A stretch of DNA of 64,000 nt, from positions 61,391,018 through 61,455,017 of the forward strand of contig CM045763.1 in assembly GCA_025200525.1 (NCBI GenBank), given 5' to 3'. The notes beneath the pieces were generated by a model. It was not told where the DNA came from and did not search any database. It saw only the letters and a program-made list of their open reading frames with translations. Position 1 is the stretch's first letter, and every line of letters starts with the position of its first letter. The DNA comes from Camellia lanceoleosa. Its lineage: Eukaryota; Streptophyta; Magnoliopsida; Ericales; Theaceae. The translations under genes were made by a program, and so were the position numbers. Below, in pieces: positions 35,266 through 45,990 of the stretch.

Positions 35266-37599
35266 TGTCACGATCCAAACCCGCCCTATGGGTTTAGTAT
35301 CAGAATCGCCAAGAATCCGAGATTACCGAAGGCTTCTTGATAACAAGAATACAAGAAATCTGAGTATGTGGCTGGCGGAAGCCATACAAGAAGTAACTAG
35401 TGTCCATTGAAATGTAAATCAGATGCCAAAACATTTTCATGCATTCTTTCAATTGAGCGATCTGATCTATACAATCATTTACAATCGGTCAAGACAGGAT
35501 CAAGTCCCTAGACAACAAGATGAAGATAACGTAGAAGCGCCTATACAAAACAAAGGAGGAGACCGATAGGGACACAAAAACACCCCAAGCCATAGCATGG
35601 CAACTCGGAACCTCGCAGGAGACACATAGGCCGGCTTGACAAAACCGGGACCAATCCCACGCTCCTAGCTCGATGCAGTTCTTTGAGAACCTATATATAT
35701 ATATAAACAGTGAGCTAAAGCCCAGTGAATAACATACAGTGTAAAGATGTTATGAATGAATGTCCCTTACAGTAATGAAATCAATTCATTATACAGTATT
35801 GCAATCAATCAGTCATATGTGGTACATCCATTAGCCTATAAACAGTAGGTCCAGAAAGGACCGGGCCTTAACAGACCCAACAATAATGATGGCCATCAAT
35901 CAGTAAACAGTATGGTTCCACAAGGAAACCGACAGAGCTCAGAATACCAATAACAAGGTGCTAAGTGCTAGGATGCCACAATACGATTCAAATACAGACA
36001 TACATTCATTCAATAAACAATATCAGTTCAATAAACAGATTCGATTCGATTCAAAATATAACCATTTGAACATATCTTTACACAATCTGTTACTCACAGA
36101 GATTGGGCTAATAGCAGCTAGAGCGCGTCCCCGAGAGCTAACCCTAAACAGTTAACAAATAGAACACACACTAAGTTCACAGTCGGAAGGATATAATTTA
36201 AATCTCTAAATTTCCTCGGTGTGGTTCTACGTCTAAATCCTCATTAAGATGCCTTAAACTAGGCCTAAGAATGCCTAGGATGGGATGAGGATGCAAAATG
36301 TGCCTGTAATCGGTTTGAATTTTGAAAACAGGCCTCCGCCGGCGCTGAGTTTCGCCGGCGGACAAGCCAACAAAGGTCCTCGCTCGAGCGTCAACTTCAC
36401 CGCTCGAGCGGGCTGATGCACAGTGCAAGATCTTTGGATCGCGATTTCCGCCGGCGTGAAACTCTCCTTCGAGCGGATCAGAAACAAGTCGAAGAAATGC
36501 TGGGAGCATGAATTCCGCCGAAGCGGCACTTCGCCGGCGGACCTCAAAAATCTGGAAAACCCAGAACTATGTTCTGAGTTCGAAACTCAAGTTTGGGATA
36601 CCAAAATCGATCCTCTTGGGCCCATTTTCTGGAAAACTCTTTTAAGCACATAGAATGACAAGTTTTAAAGCTCAATTTAAGAAATCAAGGCCCAAGGGTG
36701 TTGCATTTAAACTCAATTTTCATGAACAATTTCGAAACATGACATGCATGATCTTTAAACAATTTCAAGCTTCCAAACTAGCTCAAATGAGCTCCAATCT
36801 TTGAAAACAATGTGGAAACATGGGCTAATATATGAACATGAGCATGCATGTGACAATTAGCCAAGAATTCAACTTCAAAATCACTAATTCAAACATGCAT
36901 GCAACAATGGAGGTCCAATTCAACAATTATGAACTAAATCATAACTTAGCTCTACAATGATGCATGAAACATGCAAGATGAGGTTCAAAGACAACAAGAA
37001 GACAATGAGTTCCTTACCTAGAGTTCCAATTACAAGGTGAAGAGGTTAAATTATGCCAAGATACTTCCACTCTCAAGCAATCTCCAAGCAAAAACAACAA
37101 TTTGAGTCCAACTCTCACTCTTCTCCCTCACTCTCTCTTGTTGGTCGGTCAAGGCTCAAGAAATGAGCTGAAGAAATGTTTTAATCAAGTGTATAAGGCT
37201 CAAAGATGAATAAACAAGGGGCCACTAAGGGTGGCAATTTCGTAATTAAGCCTAACTTTCAATTAATCAATGTTTAACCTAATTTAATCATTCCTAATCA
37301 ATTTTCAGATAAATATATCATTAAATCACAAACATTCTACTAATTTCAAAACATTAAGCGGTTTCTAATTCGGCCGCCGATAAGGCCTTCAATTAGCAAT
37401 TTAAACATAAAATGCAAACAGATAAATCAATCAATCAAACAGATACCATATGCAATTCAATAGATTACTCATTCAATTTCGGCCGGTTTCATTCGATGCA
37501 TTCATAGTTTATCCATTCGATTATCGGTCATTATCGATTCGGTTTAGCGATGTCGATAGATAATTCAGTGGTTTATGATGTCGATCTGAGGTTGTTACA
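35266..37599 (-). repeat. 5' LTR of the chromovirus
   Basis: The right copy runs from TGTCACGATCC to GTTGTTACA on the plus strand and is followed by ACGTG, the target duplication. A GC-rich cluster at 36338-36540 holds CGCCGGCGG and CGCTCGAGCG palindromes in a different assortment from the left copy. Confidence 0.88.
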
Positions 37600-37603
37600 A
37601 CGT

Positions 37604-37760
37604 GTCTGTCTTCTTCCTCTTTTGCTCTGAAAAGCTTCCCCTTCCTTCTCCATCCTCTCTGAAAATTTCCTGTGACCCTTGTCTTTCTTTCTCTTTTGAT
37701 CTAAAAAGCTTCCATGTCTTTCTCCATCGTATCTGAAAAATTTTGCGTGAACCTCATATT
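37604..37760. repeat. Diverged tandem pair, about 80 bp units
   Basis: Two successive units share the order TCTTTTG-TCT-AAAAGCTTCC-CTTTCTCCATC-TCTGAAAA-TTT. Nothing suggests a gene. From 37760 to 38420 I see only T-rich intergenic DNA. Confidence 0.45.
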
Positions 37761-38419
37761 TCTTCTCTGTATCAAACATCAGACATGGAAGCTTCGACTA
37801 TCTGATAGGAAACTGAGTGGGAGGTGTGAGATGGGATGACCGGCCGGTTGACCTCCCGGTTGTCCTGATCCGACTTCCTGCTCTTCGACTATCTGAAGCT
37901 AAGGTTCAAAAGGTTCAAGTTGTTTTTATTTTTTTTATAGAAAGGCTGAGGTTCAGAAGGTTTAGGTTGTTTTCTATTTTTTATTTTTTATTTTTACTTT
38001 TTATTTCTTATCTATTATTTTTTTTATAATATTAATAATTTTTTAATAATATTACATTCGTATACTGAATTACTAAATTAATAACGTGTAATAAATGAGA
38101 AAAAAAATTGATAATGTTTTGTAAGGTTTACGTTATGATTTGTATTTTAAAATATTACACTTAATGCATTTATGTTAATTTTTATTAATATGTATTCTCA
38201 AAATTTGTTGACTTTAACAAAATTTTTAAAAAATATATAAAACATATTGTAGAAGATGTTTGTACAGGCGTAAAAAATGAATTGATAGAAAATTTAATTG
38301 ACACAAAATAATTGACATAGATTTATTTTAACATGAAAAAATAATTTGAAAAAAAAAATTATTCAAAAAAAATTACTGAAAAAAAATTAATTGAAAAAAA
38401 AAATCAATTTTTAATTTCA

Positions 38420-38757
38420 GTATTTTGAAAAATAGTTTGGTTATTACTGTTGATAAAAAATACGGATATCAATATATGAGTTGTGTGTTTGATTATAAAT
38501 TATTGATTGAATTAAGTTTTGAAAACTATTTCCAAAACACATCACCAAACAAATTTTCTTATTTCATATGTCACATCAAATTTTCAAAACTTAATTCAAA
38601 ATACATCTTCAAAACACATTTCAACACTCTATTTAAAAACCATAACCAAATAAAATTTCTACACTCAAATCATAATTTCACAGCACACAAACTCAAAATA
38701 CAACTCATACTCTCAAATCACATTTACAAAACTCTACCAAACGCTACCTTATAGTTT
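38420..38757. mobile_element. AT-rich MITE, family X
   Basis: The left part has TTTGGTTATTACTG and GTTTGATTATAAATTATTG; the right part ends AAACTCTACCAAACGCTACC. The stretch AACTCATACTCTCAAATCAC resembles the inner arm of the fold-back at 23.7-24.3 kb. The 109-codon frame across it follows from low GC and is not a gene. Confidence 0.45.
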
Positions 38758-39109
38758 TTATCGCATGTTCAGAACTTAAAATTTTTCTCCATTATAATAG
38801 AAAAATAGAAGTGTGTAGTGCAGAAAAAGTATTAAAACTGAGAGTTCGAAGGAAAGAGACAACTATAGAAAGATGCTTGTACTCCGATAACTATTTTTTG
38901 ATTTAGATCTAACCGGATCTGACGTAGATCTACTCAGATCTGAGGTAGATCTACTCATTTTCGTCGTCGGAAACTTATCTCTTTCGTCGTTGATGAGCGT
39001 GATGCAAGGAGTTGCTGCAAGGTGGTTGCCTGTGAACTCCAATCAATAGTAGTTACCGGTTGTCGGTCGTCGGTAATTATAGATTAGAAAGAGAAAGAAA
39101 AGAAGGAAG

Positions 39110-39150
39110 TCGTGGTCGTGGTCGTGGTCGTGGTGGCGGTCGTCGCTGAT
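39110..39150. repeat. GTCGTG hexanucleotide microsatellite
   Basis: Four or five GTCGTG units followed by GGCGGTCGTCG. Just upstream (38900-39080) lie repeated AGATCTACTCAGATCTGAGG words. No gene is evident from 38760 to 39740. Confidence 0.6.
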
Positions 39151-39743
39151 ATCAAAGAAAGATAATTTTGGAAAAATGTTTTGTGTCCCTAAAAATAGTG
39201 CACCGAATACTCCTAATTTCCTTTTTTGAAAACTGTTTTTTTTTTCTTTTTTCTGTTTTCTTTTTTTTTTTTACTTGAAATGGGAATTGTGGGGATTCGG
39301 GGCCCCCATAATTCGAGCTCCCAACTGCTGCTGGATAATTTTGGGTCTAGGACTTTTGGGTCTATCTAAAGAGAAGAAGTAAGGTGTAGAAAAAGAGGAG
39401 AAGATAATGAGCATAGGACTTTTGGGTCTACGTAAAAAGTTTTAGAATTAAATAGAATACACATTTTTTAAAAAAGACTTGTGAGTAATTTGCACTAGTA
39501 AAAGTTGGGACTATCACATGGAAAATAATAAATAAATTATTATTACTATTATTTTTATTTTGGGTTAATAAGTGGAAGATAATTTACGAAAAACATCAGA
39601 AGCACATCAAATTAAATAGTAGAAGCACATCAAATTAAACATTTAACTAATAGGAAAATTAAATAATATATGTTACAAATATACAACAGATTCAACAATT
39701 TACTCTTTGAAAGTCAAACTCAAATATCTCAAGAAACAAAATA

Positions 39744-42620
39744 CTCTATCCGTCTCAAAATATTAGTCATTTATTCTATTTTTTATTATCCCAAAATATT
39801 GGTTCATTTTCAAAAATCAAGAAATAAAATAATATAAATTTACAATTTTTTCCTTCTTTTAAATTCACTAATAACATAAAAAGTACAATTATAACAATTG
39901 ATATTCTTAAAAAAATATACTATCAAAGGATAATTTTGAAAAATTAATATTTTTAAAATACAATAATTATGGGGAGCTTTTTTCATAAATCTATCTTTAA
40001 TTACTTATGTTCCATTCAACCCATATTCTTTTTGACTATTCCATTAGGTCCTATTTGAGATAAGAAGACCAAAATACCATTTTCATCTACTTATGTTCTA
40101 TTTAGTTCATATTATTTTCTTATGTTTCAATAAGTCCTATGGGTGATATAATTACTAAAATACCTCTAATGTGAATGTTCACACCGTCAATGTGAATGTT
40201 CATATCGTCAACGTGTAGGGGTCCGGCCCATGTACAATGTGAATATTCACATTGACATGTTAACATTCACATTGATAGGAGTGTAAAATTAGCCCGGGAC
40301 CCGGGGCGAGCCCGGTCTGGCCCGGGGCGAGCTCGGTCCGGCTCGTGACAATGTGAATATTCACATTGACATATTAACATTCACATTGATAAGATTGTAA
40401 AATTGGCCCGCGGCCTATGGGCGGCCCGGCCCGTAACAATGTGAATATTCACATTGACATATTAACATTCACATTGATAGGAGTGTAAAATTAGCCCGCG
40501 GTCCGTGGGAGGCCCAAAGCCCACCCACTACTTGGGGCGGGCCCGGCCCGGGCCGTGACAGTGCAAATATTCACATTGACATGTTAACATTCACATTGAT
40601 AAGAGTGTAAAATTGACTCGCGTCCCATGGGTGGCCCGAAACCCGTGGGCAGCCCGGGGCGAGCCCGGCCCGGCCTGGCCCAGTGACAATGTCAATATTC
40701 ACATTAACATATTAACATTTACATTGATAGGAGTGTTAAATTAGCCGGCGGCCCGTGACAATGTGAATATTCACATTGACATATTAACATTCACATTGAT
40801 AGGAGTGTAAAATTGGCCCGCAGCCCGAAGACGACAACCTCGGCTCGAGCTTAGGCCGGGCTTGGGCTGGCCTGGCCTAGCCATTTTTTTTTAATTCTTT
40901 TTAATTTTTTCTACCAAAATTTTATTATTTTTCACAAAAAAAGACATTGTGCCTCAGGTGGGCTGGGCCTCGGACCGAGCCTTGAATGGGCCTTAAGCGG
41001 GCCGATGGGCCGGGCCGGGCCGGGCTTCAAAGTGATAGCCTAGGCCCTAGCCTAGGGTCTCGGACATGCTCGGGTCCGGACCCAAACGAGCCTGCCCCGG
41101 GCCATGAGCTGGCATCGAGCAGCCCACGGGCCACGGGCCAATTCTACATTCCTATCAATGTGCATGTTAACATGTCAATGTGAATATTCACATTGTCAAC
41201 GGGCTGGGGCCCGGCCTGGCCGAGAGAAGCAGGGCGGACAAATTTTACACTCCTATCAATGTTAATGTTAATATGTCAATATGAATATTCACATTATCAC
41301 GGGTCGAGCCAAGCCCGCCTCGGGCTGCGGTCGGGCTTCGGGCCACCCACGGACTGCGGGCCAATTTTATACTCTTATCAATGTGAATATTCACATTGTC
41401 AATGTGAATATTCACATTGTTAACGGGCCGGACCAGGCCCGTCCCGGGCCGTGGGCGGGCTTTTGGCCGTCTATGAGCCACGAGCCAATTTTATACACTT
41501 ATCAATGTGAATGTTAACATGTCAATGTGAATATTCACATTGTCAACAGGCTAGGCTGGGCCGGGCCCGCCCCGGGCCACCCACGGGCCGTGGGAGAGTT
41601 TCAGGCAGCCACGGGGCGTGGGCTAATTTTATACTCTTATCAATGTGAATGTTAACATGTCAATGTGAATATTCACATTGTCAACAGGCCGGGCCGGGCC
41701 CTCCTCGGGTTGCCCACGGGCCGTGGGTGGGTTTTGGGTAGCCACGGGGCGCGGGCCAATTTTATACTCTTATCAATGTGAATATTAACATGTCAATGTG
41801 AATATTCACATTGTCAACGGGCCGGGCCCGCCTACGGGTCGTGGACGGGTTTCGGGCAACCATGGGGCGCAGGGTAATTTTATACTCCTATTAATGTGAA
41901 TGTTAATATGTCAATGTGAATATTCACATTGTCAACGGTAAGCCGCCGTCATGGCAGCTTTTTGGTCGCCGTGACGCCGCCAATTTTATACTCTTATCAA
42001 TGTGAATGTTAACATGTCAATGTGAATATTCACATTGTCAACGTGCCGGCCCCGCCCCGGGCCGCGGACCAATTTTATACTCTTATCAATGTGAATGTTA
42101 ACATGTCAACGTGAATATTCACATTGTCAACGGCTCGGATCGGGGCCGCCCATGGACTGTGGGCGGGTTTCACGCCGCCACGGGACGCGGGCCAATTTTA
42201 CACTCCTATTAATGTGAATGTTAACATGTCAATGTGAATATTCACATTGTCAACAAACGTGCCGCTTTCGCCTGCCGACGGGTTTCGGGCCGTCCACGGG
42301 TCAATTTTACATTCCTACCAATGTCAATTTTAAAATATGAATGTTCACATCATAAATTGCTAACCGTTCAATAAATATTTATAAGGGTATCAAAATTAAA
42401 TATAAGGGCATAAGTGTCCAAGAAAATAGTGTAAATCAAGAAAAGGGACTTTATGGAATAAAACTATACATATATGGGATTAAATGGGTTAAAAAATTCC
42501 TTCATGGATTTCTTGGGCTAAAACACTTTTAAATAGGATTTATTAATAATTTTTCCATAATTATACTATTAAAAAAATTTAGATTCCCCAAAAGAAACTA
42601 TTATTTTGGGACAGAGGGAG
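39744..42620. mobile_element. Stowaway-like MITE split by a palindrome-array element
   Basis: CTCTATCCGTCTCAAAATA at the left and TTATTTTGGGACAGAGGGAG at the right are matched Stowaway-type ends. Without the 2.6-kb insert the element is about 280 bp and aligns with the copies at 2013 and 21355. TA precedes the left end. Confidence 0.75.
39971..42556. mobile_element. Palindrome-array transposon, 2.6 kb
   Basis: The unit is flanked by the 8-bp direct repeat ATAATTAT (39963-39970 and 42557-42564), which is part of the split Stowaway and so marks both ends. The outer 150-200 bases are imperfect inverted repeats; both ends read inward with CCATAAA-type and T-rich words. The inner part holds about 17 copies of a 20-bp perfect palindrome (CAATGTGAATATTCACATTG or close variants). 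Each copy has AATGTTAACAT-type words beside it, and very GC-rich spacers (GGGCCGGGCCCGCC-like) lie between. The first six copies (40.2-40.8 kb) are inverted relative to the last eleven (41.15-42.3 kb). There is no transposase. Target length and long ends fit a Mutator-like or hAT non-autonomous element. Confidence 0.75.
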
Positions 42621-42692
42621 CAATAATATTATAAATTAAATATTACTAAACTACATGAATATTCGTAAATTGCAATTAAATCTAAAAAACAT

Positions 42693-42980
42693 GGTATGTT
42701 TGGTTTGTGTTTGAGAGATGTGTTTTAGAGATAAAAAGTACGAAAAGTTGTTTGGTTTGGTTTTTTTCAAAAGATATTTTGAAAAATTATTTTGAGAGAG
42801 AGTTTTGGAAAAAGTGATTGATTTGATATGTGTGAGAGAGAGATTTGTTTGGAAAATTTGTTTGGTTTACAAGTTTTGAGAAATTTTTTTGGAAAAATTT
42901 GTTTGGTTTGATTACTTTTAAAAACTTATTTGTAGAGAAAATTTCCCAAAAATTTTTCAGAAATACAAACCAAACGAACC
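42693..42980. mobile_element. MITE with GTTTGGTTTG ends
   Basis: GGTATGTTTGGTTTGTGTTT at the left and AAATACAAACCAAACGAACC at the right pair at 17 of 20 positions. The interior is AT-rich with TTTGTTTGG repeats. From 42981 to 43610 there is no gene I can support. Confidence 0.6.
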
Positions 42981-43989
42981 TTTTCCTTAAATAATACAAA
43001 ATGTTTGATTTATACCAAAATTATGTAACGTCCTTCTAATTGAGATCATATGAGGAATTAGAACACCAACCGACCATTTTAATGATTATTTCATAAAGAG
43101 GGTCTTAAAAAATGTTGCAATTAAAGTATCATTTGGGTCCATTTGGTTAAAGTATGAACATGACCTTCGCTTTACAACTTTACTAAAACTTCTTTTAGTG
43201 GGACTTTTGACAAGATTTAGCAATGAGAATGTTTTAACAAGAAAATGGACCAAAGGAAGGACATCAATGATGTAACCATGGTCTTGAGATAGCAAGCACA
43301 AACCCAAGAGGAATGACATATAAACACAAAAATGAGTAGTGAGATATGATGTTGTTTAGAATTTATGGCCTGACTTGATCTAATGAATTTGTAAGAGAAA
43401 ATATGAGATTTTGGTACACATCAGTTTGGGGCCAGTAAAAAATCTTCAGATATTTAAATTAGTAGAATAAACTTAAAAAGAAAGAATGAAATGAGAATTT
43501 TACGATTTTGTATATTTTTTACAGTAGGTCTCTCCTCCTCTAGTCTTATATGAGAGTCCTTTTTTTAGATTGAAAAAAAAGAGAAAGAAAGGCGGGTCTA
43601 TGTTTATTATGTGTATATAGGGCTGTAAATAAAAAGAGTTGTACGTGATCAGGTTCGAGCTCGGTTCGTTAAATTTTTTTACATTTAAGTTTGAGTTCAT
43701 AAAATTTTTAATAAACAAGTCCAAATATTCAAAAGCTCGGCTCATTAGTTGACTCGTTTAATATTTATTATTTATATATTAAATAATATAAAAATATGTA
43801 TAAAAAATAAGATAAATATATTATTTATATGTTTAAAAAATATAAATGTAAATAATAGTTAACTATAGATAGTACATTTATATAGTAGTGGTAGTAGATA
43901 TTATTATTTTGATAAATTATTGATTTTTTTTGAATGTTTATATATATTGTATATATAATTGTATAATCAAAGTTTTAATTGTAAATTTA

Positions 43990-44736
43990 GGCCTGGTTTG
44001 GGATCCAAAAAAAAGCTAAAAAGTTAAAAAATTATCACTATTCACCAAAAAAGATATTAAAAAAATAATTTTACACAAAATTAATTTTCCAACAACTCTG
44101 ACGTCCCACAGGCGGAGCTGACTTTTTGGAAAATTGCACTTATTTAGGTGCATAAATAACTCGGTGTTGTTCGGCCCGTGGAGTCTCATCACGGGTCCCA
44201 TTTTAATAATCTGAACCGTTCAATGTGTAGAACTCGTCAAGTACTATATGCTTGCAAAAAAATTACATTGATTAGATATCGGTAACTATATGATCAAATT
44301 AGTTAAAATTTATAAAATGGATAGTGTTATAATTAACGGTTGAAAACAAACTAATTCGATTAGATAACTATCGATATTCGATCAACGTGATTTTTTACAA
44401 AAAGATAATACTCGACAAGTTCTACACATTGACGGTTTTGATTAGCAAAACGGGACCCGTGGTGGGCTCTCACGGGCCGAACAACACCTCCAATTCAATG
44501 CCTGAAAAGTAAGGAATCATCTCCCAATCTCTACTCTGCCGACGCTATCCTTGAATTCATCCCACCGTACCCCCTATTCCATCCAATCTTCTCCTATACA
44601 TTAATTTATACAATTTTTTAATACACATTTTTTGTAAAAAGTTAAAAAGTTATTCTAAACAACCATATTTTTTTCCTCAACTTTTTAGTCTAAAAATTCA
44701 AAAAGTGTACTTATTTAGGACACCCTAAATAACCCC
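43990..44736. mobile_element. Tourist-like element nested in the hAT element
   Basis: TTA flanks both sides (43987-43989 and 44737-44739). The ends are GGCCTGGTTTGGGA and CCCTAAATAACCCC. The hAT sequence on both sides continues as in the copies at 46893 and 49198, confirming the borders. It is itself split by a family P element. Confidence 0.65.
44163..44488. mobile_element. Palindromic fold-back element, family P copy 5
   Basis: Perfect 18-bp terminal inverted repeats GGTGTTGTTCGGCCCGTG lie at 44163-44180 and, inverted, at 44471-44488. The inner arms carry ATTACATTGATTAGATATCG and CGATATTCGATCAACGTGAT. This copy gives the clearest family termini. Confidence 0.75.
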
Positions 44737-45769
44737 TTAGTCTCATATGCAAGTATGGATTTATAATTTTTTTGGCTCGTTAAGGCTAGTGAACAGGCTC
44801 GAGCTCGAGTCAAATCTAAGCCAACTCGGCTCGAGTTCGATTCGTTAAATTTTTATTGAACTTGAGCTCGAGTTTGAATTCATTAAAATCTTAATAAACA
44901 AATCCAAACATACTAAAGCTCGGCTTGATTCGTTTGCAACCCTGTGTATACTTCAATATACAAATGAAAAAATTGTACAGAAAATTAATACAAAATGATG
45001 TGACATGTCTTAATCTCGTAATTTTAAAACAAAAGGCCTATCAAAGTAGTTTATATTTTTAAAAATGTTATTGTCACATTATTTTTGTCAAAAATTATAT
45101 ATATATTTTGTATGAAATCATTTTTTTCATTATTTATAAAATTTATATTGAATGATTTGAGTTTTATTATTTTAAACAAAATGACCCAAAATTAATATAT
45201 TATAATAAAATATCACTCATCAAATTATTCTAATTAAATATTGTTATAATATTTTTCAACACATCTATGTACATTGGCTTTATTTTTTTACCCACAATCA
45301 GCAATGTCATTTTTAAAAATCATAACATAATCGTGGCTTAGTGTTTTGACCATTGGTTATGAGCTTGGGATACCACCCACCAAGACACAATAGCAATTAG
45401 AGGCCTATTTTATTATTATTTTTCTGTTGTTAATTTGTTAGTAAAATTAGATTGCAATTAAAAAAGTTGCCATTATTCTATTGGTTTAAACCCTTGACGT
45501 TTCCATCACCACACTGTAAGGTGTGTGGCTTATCACTAGACCTAGCCTAAGATCAAAGTAGGAGCTATAAGCTAATTGAATTTGTTGCCCAAAAAATTGT
45601 GTATGTTATGTTAGTGCATGTTGGGATCTAAATTTGTACGTTAAGAATTGTTAATTTGTGAGTGTGTGGACATTATAATTAAAATGTAAAGAGTGTGTAT
45701 TAAATGTATTTTGCAAGAATAATTGAACTGAACTGAAGGGTCTACCTCATGGGCTATGGTTCGTTCTAG

Positions 45770-45990
45770 GTTTATCTTGGTGATTTTAGATGTTCATCTT
45801 TTAGTGTTCTCTGAATAGATTATTCATGTAAAAAAATTAAGTTAATCAGATATTGATAATTCTATAATTAAATCACATTTTGTTTTATGAAAAAGCAAAG
45901 GTGAACTCATTTTTTTAAAAACAATTGTAAACTAATTATATGGCTCTGGATATTCGATTGAGTTGATAGGCTTAAAATGGACCCACAACC
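45770..45990. mobile_element. Degraded family P element
   Basis: Only fragments remain: AAGTTAATCAGATATTGATA on one side and GGATATTCGATTGAGTTGAT on the other. It overlaps the left edge of the segmental duplication. The DNA from 44944 to 45770 is AT-rich with no gene found. Confidence 0.4.

Larger units (their letters stand above)
28214..37599 (-). mobile_element. Ty3/gypsy chromovirus (Tekay/Del-like), full length, degenerate
   Basis: This 9.4-kb LTR retrotransposon is transcribed from the minus strand. A perfect 5-bp target duplication ACGTG flanks it (28209-28213 and 37600-37604). Two LTRs of about 2.3 kb start TGTCACGA on the plus strand, and the 5' LTR (right copy) ends GTTACA there. 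A primer-binding site complementary to initiator tRNA-Met lies just inside the 5' LTR, and a polypurine tract just outside the 3' LTR. Domain order is gag, protease, RT, RNase H, integrase and a chromodomain-like tail, which marks a chromovirus; large LTRs and domain wording suggest Tekay/Del. Pol is broken by a frameshift, nonsense codons and small indels, so it cannot move on its own. Confidence 0.9.
43619..44943. mobile_element. Non-autonomous hAT element, family R copy 2, with nested inserts
   Basis: The ends AGGGCTGTAAAT and GTTTGCAACCCT are inverted, and GTGTATAT/GTGTATAC (43611-43618 and 44944-44951) match at 7 of 8 positions. Subterminal GAGCTCGG words resemble copy 1 at 22468. A 747-bp Tourist-like element interrupts it. 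Confidence 0.7.

Noticed and set aside
40186..42330. CRISPR-like regular repeat array
   Set aside because: Repeats are palindromic, spacers are GC-rich and similar to each other, orientation flips midway, and the host is a plant; a transposon-borne array fits better.
43086..43319. 77-codon minus-strand frame (MSFLLGLCLLSQ...)
   Set aside because: It looks protein-like in composition, but no family, flanking exon or regulatory signal supports it.
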